Source: Candidatus Colwelliibacteriota bacterium (GTDB lineage Bacteria; Patescibacteriota; Minisyncoccia; UBA6257; Colwellbacteraceae). Taken from it: a stretch of DNA of 6,401 nt. The notes beneath the pieces are model-generated. The model did not search any database. It was not told the origin of the DNA and worked only from the letters and a program-made list of their open reading frames with translations. The stretch lies in assembly GCA_016178255.1 (NCBI GenBank), contig JACOTQ010000029.1:1-6401 (forward strand), in the 5' to 3' direction. Shown piece after piece: positions 1-4,059 of the stretch. Position 1 is the stretch's first letter, and the number at the start of each line of letters is the position of its first letter. The position numbers and the translations under genes were made by a program.

Positions 1-129
1 ACACTTCCTCCAGGCTCTCCCCCAGGTACATGGATTCTGCAGCAAATTGTCATAAACGATAAAGCTGGCAATATTTTGACGAGCAGCTTCATTGAAACTG
101 GCATTCTGAAACCATTCGAAGTGAAGTAA
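1..129 (+). CDS. C-terminal end of a probable secreted/surface beta-sandwich protein (5' partial)
   Basis: Reading frame 1 is open from the first base to a TAA at 127-129 and gives 42 residues. The tail contains PPGTW, a D-K-A-G-N turn and alternating hydrophobic residues (ILQQIVIND), ending in FEVK. The pattern of a Trp, an I-x-I-x-D strand and a K-A-G-N turn is typical of the last strands of Ig-like or cadherin-like repeats in secreted bacterial proteins. This is inferred from pattern only, because most of the protein lies outside the window. The next gene starts 12 bases downstream on the same strand, so the two may be co-transcribed. No terminator separates them. Confidence 0.6.
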   Translation, partial: TLPPGSPPGTWILQQIVINDKAGNILTSSFIETGILKPFEVK

Positions 130-141
130 TTACAGTATCAA

Positions 142-858
142 ATGCTCTCCAACCTTTTTATTTTTTCGACCATCGCCTCAAGTCTTCTTTTTGCTTTCTT
201 TGTCTGGCTAATCGCCCACTACACGCTTACCAGACAAAGCAATCCGGATAGAGAACGGGTTTCAACTATTATCGCGCTCACACTGCTTTGCTGGTTTAGC
301 GCAGTTCTATTACTCGCCAAAGCCGGTATTTTTTTGGCCAATCCCCTCTTCGCGCCAGGTATTGTTTTCGGCTTCCTTTTACTTTTTGAACTATTGCGAA
401 GAGCATTCTTCTCGCAAACTATACGGAAAATTGCCTCAGATGCCCCAATGGTTTTCTTAATCACGGTCCAGACCTACAGAATAGTCGGCGTCGGCTTTCT
501 CGCTCTTTACACTCAGAATCTCTTGCCCGCAGCTTTCGCTATTCCATCTGGCTGGGGAGACATCATTATTGGCGCAACCGCACCAACTGTCGCCGCCATC
601 TATTACTTAGGGAAACCCTACGCGCGACGGTTGGCAACCATTTGGAATTACTTAGGCATAGCCGACCTTATAATGGCGATTGGCGTCGGCATATTGGCTT
701 TCTCTAAGCCAGTCCAATTACTACAAACCACTCCTTCAACCGAACTACTAGCTCTTTTTCCCATGGCCACTGTTCCACTTTTTGCCGTGCCTTTGGCATT
801 TTTTCTTCACTTACTATGTTTAAGAATATTAAAGGTCGAAGCGAAGTTTAAAAGTTAG
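142..858 (+). CDS. multi-pass membrane protein of unknown function
   Basis: The product has 238 residues and about six or seven hydrophobic segments: roughly 5-27, 41-62, 66-88, 102-124, 139-156, 168-187 and 204-229. It is almost certainly an integral inner-membrane protein. Features that look conserved are Q-T-Y-R at 110-113, a G-W-G-D turn at 137-140, W-N-Y-L-G-I-A-D-L at 168-176, and a Pro-rich last helix (FPMATVPLFAVP) followed by His223. Arrangements with YR, GWGD and WN-LG--DL recur in uncharacterised bacterial membrane proteins, but I cannot assign a named family or a reaction. The ATG start lacks a convincing Shine-Dalgarno sequence. It lies 12 bases after the previous gene, which suggests translation within an operon. 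A 48-residue membrane ORF follows after 9 bases. Confidence 0.85.
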   Translation: MLSNLFIFSTIASSLLFAFFVWLIAHYTLTRQSNPDRERVSTIIALTLLCWFSAVLLLAKAGIFLANPLFAPGIVFGFLLLFELLRRAFFSQTIRKIASDAPMVFLITVQTYRIVGVGFLALYTQNLLPAAFAIPSGWGDIIIGATAPTVAAIYYLGKPYARRLATIWNYLGIADLIMAIGVGILAFSKPVQLLQTTPSTELLALFPMATVPLFAVPLAFFLHLLCLRILKVEAKFKS

Positions 859-867
859 TTTAATATC

Positions 868-1014
868 ATGTTTGAAGGAGCATATTTGACGGCGGGCGGA
901 CCAATTTTTCTTGGAGCGATGATTCTTCTCACCTTGGTCTTTAATTGGCCTCGCTGGGTCCATTACATTTGGGCAGGTACAGCAATCTTGTGGGGCGTGA
1001 TGGCCCTAATTTAG
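868..1014 (+). CDS. 48-residue membrane miniprotein
   Basis: An ATG at 868 opens a 48-codon frame ending in TAG at 1012-1014. The product starts MFEGAYLTAGGP and has two short hydrophobic stretches, about residues 11-25 and 31-48, separated by the aromatic/basic turn N-W-P-R-W. It reads as a helical hairpin or one long membrane helix, rich in Trp and Gly. It lies 9 bases after the 238-residue membrane protein on the same strand, so it is probably translated from the same transcript and may be a small partner subunit. No Shine-Dalgarno sequence is evident. The biased, membrane-like composition and close coupling support a real gene, but no family was recognised. Confidence 0.55.
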   Translation: MFEGAYLTAGGPIFLGAMILLTLVFNWPRWVHYIWAGTAILWGVMALI

Positions 1015-1079
1015 CGCGCGGAAGTAGGTTGTGGCCATAAACAAATTTTTAGATTAGACTGCTGACAGGTCCTTATTTG

Positions 1080-1103
1080 TTCTTCGGGGAGATAACGAAG
1101 GAG
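1080..1103 (+). promoter_or_regulatory. Shine-Dalgarno with a potential sequestering hairpin, upstream of the zinc-ribbon gene
   Basis: GAAGGAG at 1097-1103 sits 8 bases before the ATG at 1112 and is a strong ribosome binding site. Bases 1080-1086 (TTCTTCG) can pair with 1096-1102 (CGAAGGA). The 7-bp stem has one G-U wobble and a 9-base loop, and it covers most of the binding site. The pairing is seen in the sequence; a regulatory role such as a thermosensor or autoregulation is inference. The binding site selects ATG 1112 over the GTG at 1106, which would lie only 2 bases from it. Confidence 0.5.
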
Positions 1104-1111
1104 AAGTGCAT

Positions 1112-1312
1112 ATGGACGATGTTTGCAAGTGCTGCGGTGACACAATAGACGTCTTCAAGGGTCGTTTCCGTATCATTCGAGAAAGGAGAGAGTCAGTATA
1201 CTGTTCATCATGCTTCAACGCCGTTATCAAAGTAAGATTTGAGAGACGGCACAAAAGGAAATTAGACGGGCCACGAGAAGAAACCGCGGAGCCAGTTTAT
1301 GCCTGGAAGTAA
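1112..1312 (+). CDS. small four-cysteine zinc-ribbon-like protein
   Basis: This 66-residue protein has two CxxC knuckles: Cys5-K-C-Cys8 near the N-terminus and Cys32-S-S-Cys35. Cys7 is an additional cysteine inside the first knuckle. The 23-residue gap between knuckles carries basic residues (RFRIIRERRE). After the second knuckle a strongly basic stretch (RFERRHKRK) precedes an acidic tail ending AWK. The layout fits a treble-clef or zinc-ribbon fold binding one Zn2+, with a basic surface suited to nucleic acid or ribosome contact. No specific family was recognised. It has its own strong ribosome binding site and is followed 24 bases later by a terminator, so it is probably the last or only gene of its transcript. 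An upstream promoter could not be fixed with confidence. Confidence 0.75.
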   Translation: MDDVCKCCGDTIDVFKGRFRIIRERRESVYCSSCFNAVIKVRFERRHKRKLDGPREETAEPVYAWK

Positions 1313-1336
1313 AGACGTTATATCTCCGCGACTTAG

Positions 1337-1371
1337 AAGGGGTGCGTTGCATAATGCGCCCCTTACCTTTT
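1337..1371 (+). terminator. Rho-independent terminator after the zinc-ribbon gene
   Basis: Bases 1337-1348 (AAGGGGTGCGTT) pair with 1353-1364 (AATGCGCCCCTT) over 12 bp, including two G-U wobbles, around the loop GCAT. A T-rich tail (ACCTTTTAA) follows. It lies 24 bases after the stop codon at 1310-1312. Confidence 0.8.
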
Positions 1372-1391
1372 AACAACTCTAAAAAGAAATA

Positions 1392-1419
1392 TTGACAGCC
1401 CAAGGTTTTGCTTTATCAT
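1392..1419 (+). promoter_or_regulatory. sigma70-type promoter
   Basis: A consensus TTGACA lies at 1392-1397. A 16-base spacer separates it from TATCAT at 1414-1419, a 5/6 match to the -10 box. The site is just downstream of the terminator at 1337-1371 and about 100 bases upstream of the 54-codon ORF. A second exact TATAAT at 1441-1446 has no suitable -35 box. The stretch 1420-1518 shows no gene or other recognisable element and would form a long 5' leader. Confidence 0.6.
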
Positions 1420-1518
1420 ATGTTTACCTATCAGCACATTTATAATTCTATACTCCCATAGTCTTAAAGCCGAGGTCCAAGCAGGATTATCATTATCTAA
1501 CTAAGCACCACTAAAAAT

Positions 1519-1683
1519 ATGAAGATGATTCTAGGAAAAGGCGACACTCACTTCGAGCTTGATGAATTCTTACAGTATTTCACCATTGGGGATTTGGATA
1601 AAAAAACTGAAAAGGAAAAGCAACAGGCAGAGAAACCTTGGGTGTGGTACATCGTTGCTCCGTTGTTTAATAGTTTTGGTTAA
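1519..1683 (+). CDS. 54-residue hypothetical protein
   Basis: An ATG at 1519 opens a 54-codon frame ending in TAA at 1681-1683. The product begins MKMILGKGD, has an acidic N-terminal half (FELDEFLQYF), a charged Lys/Glu/Gln-rich middle (DKKTEKEKQQAEK), and an aromatic hydrophobic end (PWVWYIVAPLF) closing in NSFG. This balanced composition looks more like a real protein than the overlapping frame at 1559-1750, which is basic and irregular. The gene sits alone between a promoter at 1392-1419 and a terminator at 1715-1740. No Shine-Dalgarno sequence is visible before the start. No homologous family was recognised, and the unit could instead encode a small RNA. Confidence 0.45.
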   Translation: MKMILGKGDTHFELDEFLQYFTIGDLDKKTEKEKQQAEKPWVWYIVAPLFNSFG

Positions 1684-1714
1684 AAATATTGTGACTGAAA
1701 ACCATAGCACCCCG

Positions 1715-1740
1715 AAACCGCCCACAAAGGCGGTTTTATA
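1715..1740 (+). terminator. Rho-independent terminator
   Basis: Bases 1715-1722 (AAACCGCC) pair perfectly over 8 bp with 1729-1736 (GGCGGTTT) around a 6-base loop. The run TTTTATATTATAA follows from 1734. It closes the small unit that starts at 1392, and its tail runs directly into the -10 box of the next gene. Confidence 0.85.
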
Positions 1741-1741
1741 T

Positions 1742-1747
1742 TATAAT
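1742..1747 (+). promoter_or_regulatory. -10 box (TATAAT) immediately upstream of the DUF4105 start
   Basis: A consensus TATAAT ends 6 bases before the GTG at 1754. Transcription normally begins about 7 bases after the -10 box, which would place the transcript start on or next to the start codon and give a leaderless mRNA. There is no Shine-Dalgarno sequence, and no -35 box is visible because that position falls inside the terminator stem. AT-rich terminator tails can produce such boxes by chance. Confidence 0.35.
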
Positions 1748-1753
1748 TGAATC

Positions 1754-2419
1754 GTGTTTCCGTTTAGCAAGCCAAGCAATAATAAGAACTGGGAACTTGA
1801 CCAAAAAGTATTACCCTCTATCACCAGGAACGGTGGCTTGATATCTATTAAAAACATCAGAAACTTCCATTACCGTTCTGAGCTTGTTTACGACATTGAT
1901 TACTATGATAAAACTTTTTGTCTGGATGAAATTAAGACCGCGACAATCGGCTTTGTGCCGTTCTCTAAAACCATTATCGTTGTCCACGCATTCGTAAAGT
2001 TCGACTTCAAAGACAAAAGTCACGTTGTTTTTTCGGTAGAACTGAGGAAAAAGAAAGGGCAGAAGTTCTCATTCTGGAAAAACATCTTGCCTTATTGCGA
2101 GATAATGTATGTCATAGCCGACCAACAAGACGTAATAGACCTACGAGTAAAACACAGAGAAAACGAATCAGTGGATTTATATGAACTGAATCTGAAAGCG
2201 GGCCAACTGCGACAAATATTTTGGGATATGTGCGTAAGAGCCAATAATATCCATTCTCAACCTGAATTCTTCTCTTTATTCCTTAACAACTGCACCAGTA
2301 ATTTAATTGACCATCTAAACAAAGCCGCGGATTATCGTATCCCGTGGTTTTACAAACACATCCTGCCTGGATTTCTGCGCAGATATCTTCTAAAAAATAG
2401 GTTCGTCGCACGGCAATAA
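1754..2419 (+). CDS. DUF4105 (Lnb N-terminal-like) domain protein
   Basis: The 221-residue product matches the DUF4105 pattern: an opening P-S-N-N-K-N-W, N-I-R-N-F-H-Y-R-S at 34-42, a buried strand with His79, S-V-E-L-R at 94-98, a YVIAD...D-L-R segment at 119-131, and the hallmark N-N-C-T-S-N-L at 178-184 with Cys180. A conserved-looking LPGFLRRYL segment lies near the end. The family is widespread in bacterial envelope proteins and its biochemical role is not settled; the conserved His and Cys suggest catalysis. Family members I recall begin with a transmembrane helix, but here only about six residues precede the PSNN motif. An in-frame stop at 1748-1750 blocks extension, so GTG 1754 is the only plausible start. 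A cytoplasmic or truncated form is therefore possible. Confidence 0.8.
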   Translation: MFPFSKPSNNKNWELDQKVLPSITRNGGLISIKNIRNFHYRSELVYDIDYYDKTFCLDEIKTATIGFVPFSKTIIVVHAFVKFDFKDKSHVVFSVELRKKKGQKFSFWKNILPYCEIMYVIADQQDVIDLRVKHRENESVDLYELNLKAGQLRQIFWDMCVRANNIHSQPEFFSLFLNNCTSNLIDHLNKAADYRIPWFYKHILPGFLRRYLLKNRFVARQ

Positions 2420-2430
2420 AATAAAGTTTC

Positions 2431-2463
2431 AGGGCGCTCACGCGATAAACGCTGGAGCGCCCT
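2431..2463. terminator. bidirectional terminator between convergent genes
   Basis: Bases 2431-2439 (AGGGCGCTC) pair perfectly with 2455-2463 (GAGCGCCCT), and an inner GCG/CGC pairing caps the hairpin. On the minus strand the hairpin is followed by GAAACTTTATTTTATT, a good U-rich tail. On the plus strand the tail (TCTATCTGTTT) is weaker. It lies between the ends of the convergent genes at 2419 (+) and 2507 (-). Confidence 0.75.
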
Positions 2464-2506
2464 TCTATCTGTTTGGCAGAGCTCATTGTCGCCGCTTCCT
2501 TTCAGC

Positions 2507-2713
2507 TTATCGTTCACATCCGACTGCCCGAAGGAAGGCGGTTACGTTCATCTCCTTATCGGAGACCGCTTCGAGTAGCTCGAGGACATCTTCTCGAGGC
2601 AAATCAATCTTGTAACCTTTCGCCTCGATCTCTTCGAGCGCCTCTCTCGGGGTGATGTGCTGCTGCCAAACACCGACGACGACCTGACTCACTGTCATTG
2701 TCTTTATCGTCAC
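2507..2713 (-). CDS. 68-residue helical hypothetical protein
   Basis: This minus-strand ORF starts at GTG 2713-2711 and stops at TAA 2509-2507. The start is set by AGGAGG at 2727-2722, which leaves an 8-base spacer. The GTG at 2722 abuts the binding site and the ATG at 2698 is too far away. The product has a Val/Gln-rich N-terminus (VSQVVVGVWQQ) and then alternating charged helices (TPREALEEIEAKGYKIDLP, then a D-V-L-E-L-L-E helix), ending AVGCER. It looks like a small soluble helical protein and could be a regulator or binding partner. No family was recognised. It diverges from the seven-gene operon across a 95-base spacer and has its own -10 box, which supports independent expression. Confidence 0.65.
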   Translation of the reverse strand: MTIKTMTVSQVVVGVWQQHITPREALEEIEAKGYKIDLPREDVLELLEAVSDKEMNVTAFLRAVGCER

Positions 2714-2721
2714 CGATTTCA

Positions 2722-2751
2722 CCTCCTCCCCAAAGAACTATATACATTATA
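2722..2751 (-). promoter_or_regulatory. -10 box and strong Shine-Dalgarno of the minus-strand gene
   Basis: On the minus strand a consensus TATAAT lies at 2751-2746. An extended Shine-Dalgarno sequence (AGGAGGTGA) lies at 2727-2719, complementary to nearly the whole anti-SD tail of 16S rRNA. The predicted transcript begins near 2739, giving a leader of about 26 bases. No clear -35 box is visible 16-18 bases upstream of the -10 box. Confidence 0.55.
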
Positions 2752-2772
2752 GCTAAATCTATGACGTTTTCA

Positions 2773-2801
2773 TTCAGATTTTGATGTTTTTCTGATAACA
2801 T
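2773..2801 (+). promoter_or_regulatory. possible promoter of the seven-gene operon
   Basis: TTCAGA at 2773-2778 and TAACAT at 2796-2801 each match consensus at four of six positions, with a 17-base spacer. The predicted transcript start is at about 2808, next to the ATG at 2809. The first gene has no Shine-Dalgarno sequence, so leaderless translation would fit. The match is weak, but a promoter is expected here because the upstream gene is divergent. Confidence 0.35.
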
Positions 2802-2808
2802 TAAGTGT

Positions 2809-3429
2809 ATGAAATGGATTGATTTGTCGGTTCCAATTAATGAAAAAATGCCGGTCTATCCTGGCGATCCTGCCGTGAAAATAGAACCCGCGGGCGACAT
2901 TCATAAAAACGGTTACGAAGACCATTATCTTTCCATAGGCACTCACGCGGGCACGCATATTGACGCGCCTTCGCATATGATTGTCGGTGGCGCGACTCTT
3001 GACCAAGTCCCCCTTGAAAATTTTTCCGGCAGAGGAGTATTAATAAAATCAGGGATGAATCTTGGCCTTGAGACGATTGATGGAGTTTCGATTCAAAAAG
3101 GTGACATCGTTTTATTCCACACAGGCATGAGCGGCCTTTATCGTGAACCCGAATACTATAATAATTACCCCGCGATGACAGAGGAATTAGCTCGCTACCT
3201 TATAGATAAAAAGGTGAAAATGGTGGGCGTTGATATGTGCAGCGTTGACCATGAACCGTTCCCCGTGCACAAAATTCTGCTCAAAGAGAACATCTTAATC
3301 ATCGAAAACCTGACAAACCTCTCGGCTTTGGACGGATTGGAATTTAGAATACTTGCCTTCCCGCTCAAACTCCAGCTTGACGGCTCGCCGGCAAGAATAG
3401 TAGCCGAGATTCCCCAAACAAATTCATAG
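2809..3429 (+). CDS. KynB-type metal-dependent cyclase/arylformamidase family hydrolase (PF04199)
   Basis: This 206-residue protein has normal family length. It starts with D-L-S-V-P-I and P-V-Y-P-G-D-P (15-21), both typical of the family. The signature T-H-A-G-T-H-I-D-A-P-S-H at 45-56 supplies His46, His50, Asp52 and His56. His154 (FPVHKILL) and Glu166 (IIENLTNL) complete the set, with the same spacing as the metal ligands and catalytic His known for bacterial kynurenine formamidase. The enzyme should bind two divalent metals and hydrolyse an amide or cyclic ester substrate in the cytoplasm. The true substrate is uncertain, because the family includes arylformamidases, isatin hydrolases and polyketide cyclases, and no kynurenine-pathway gene is nearby. 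It is the first gene of the likely operon; the next gene starts after 7 bases. Confidence 0.88.
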   Translation: MKWIDLSVPINEKMPVYPGDPAVKIEPAGDIHKNGYEDHYLSIGTHAGTHIDAPSHMIVGGATLDQVPLENFSGRGVLIKSGMNLGLETIDGVSIQKGDIVLFHTGMSGLYREPEYYNNYPAMTEELARYLIDKKVKMVGVDMCSVDHEPFPVHKILLKENILIIENLTNLSALDGLEFRILAFPLKLQLDGSPARIVAEIPQTNS

Positions 3430-3436
3430 AATCCTT

Positions 3437-3751
3437 ATGTCATACATAACAATTCTAATTATTGTTCTTGTGAGTGGGGTCTCCATCGAATGGTTTTTCA
3501 AAGAACACTTATTTCATTCGTTAAGGGGAAGGATTATCTGCGCGGTCATCGCGTTAGCAAGTATTGCCATATGGGACCTCTACGCAATACCCAGAGGGCA
3601 CTGGGTTTTTACCGGCCAAGGCATCCTTGGAATCTTTATAGGTCCCATACCCATTGAGGAATTTTTATGGGCATTGTGGGTGCCATATCTTTGGGTAACT
3701 ATTTATAAAGCGGCGCACATTATTTCAGACAAAAAAAGAAAAGGTAGATAA
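3437..3751 (+). CDS. lycopene cyclase half-domain protein, CrtYc/CrtYd type (first subunit)
   Basis: The 104-residue product has three membrane helices at about 3-20, 32-50 and 71-92. Between them are the hallmarks of the heterodimeric lycopene cyclase domain: Trp46-Asp47, Trp56-x-Phe58, a glycine-rich loop and Pro72-Ile-Glu-Glu-Phe at 72-76. In actinobacteria two such small proteins, and in fungi and archaea a fused pair, form a membrane enzyme that closes the end rings of lycopene or C50 carotenoids. All key positions of a standard half-domain are present here. The second half follows after 2 bases. No Shine-Dalgarno sequence is seen and the start is 7 bases after the hydrolase gene. Ring type and exact substrate cannot be read from the sequence. 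Confidence 0.85.
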   Translation: MSYITILIIVLVSGVSIEWFFKEHLFHSLRGRIICAVIALASIAIWDLYAIPRGHWVFTGQGILGIFIGPIPIEEFLWALWVPYLWVTIYKAAHIISDKKRKGR

Positions 3752-3753
3752 AT

Positions 3754-4059
3754 ATGCAGGAATTAACCATCTTACTTTCCCTGTTAGCCGCGACCATATT
3801 TCTCAAAATTAAATTCAGGGAGGTTCTATATCATTCTCAAAGAGAAAGATTCGCGGTCACTTTCATAATTATGGTTATTATGATTTCCTGGGAACGTTAC
3901 AGCACAACCCGTCAAATCTGGGTTTATCCGGGTACGGGTGGGATAGGCATAGACTTACTTGGATTGCCAATAGAACTATACATCTTCTACCTCGTACTCC
4001 CCCATTTCGTATTCATCATTTTTGACCTGGTCCACAAAAGGGAAGATAATGTTGTATAA
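3754..4059 (+). CDS. lycopene cyclase half-domain protein (second, diverged subunit)
   Basis: The 101-residue product has three membrane helices (about 3-19, 33-46 and 72-92) and aligns to the preceding protein without gaps. It keeps Trp46, Trp56, a glycine loop at 60-65 and Pro72-Ile-Glu74. The acidic residue after Trp46 is Glu instead of Asp, and the second glutamate of the PxEE motif is Leu75. Two non-identical half-domains are the normal composition of a CrtYc/CrtYd cyclase, so the loss of one motif residue may reflect specialisation of this subunit. AAGG at 3741-3744 is a modest ribosome binding site 9 bases before the ATG. The gene overlaps the next start by 11 bases, indicating translational coupling. 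Confidence 0.78.
   Translation: MQELTILLSLLAATIFLKIKFREVLYHSQRERFAVTFIIMVIMISWERYSTTRQIWVYPGTGGIGIDLLGLPIELYIFYLVLPHFVFIIFDLVHKREDNVV

Noticed and set aside
1029..1060. Promoter for the zinc-ribbon gene (TTGTGG with TAGATT or TAGACT)
   Set aside because: Only four of six -10 matches with spacers of 15 or 20 bases; not distinguishable from chance.
1423..1454. Second promoter with TTTACC and TATAAT or TATACT
   Set aside because: Spacers of 12 and 20 bases do not fit a sigma70-type promoter.
1559..1750. 63-codon + strand frame
   Set aside because: It overlaps the better-composed 54-codon frame at 1519-1683 and runs through the terminator hairpin at 1715-1736, and its product is irregular and basic.
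2714..2722. GTG at 2722 as start of the minus-strand gene
   Set aside because: It directly abuts the Shine-Dalgarno sequence with no spacer; GTG 2713 has the proper 8-base distance.
2604..2801. 65-codon minus-strand frame
   Set aside because: It overlaps the 2507-2713 gene in another frame, has no ribosome binding site at its start, and spans that gene's promoter and Shine-Dalgarno sequence.
3427..3432. TAGAAT as an internal -10 box before the first cyclase subunit
   Set aside because: It overlaps the previous stop codon and is only 4 bases from the ATG, too close for a transcript that includes the start codon.
4022..4048. TTG start nine codons upstream of the collar protein
   Set aside because: It lies inside the second cyclase gene without a binding site, while ATG 4049 has AGGGAAG at the right spacing and then the expected basic residues plus helix.
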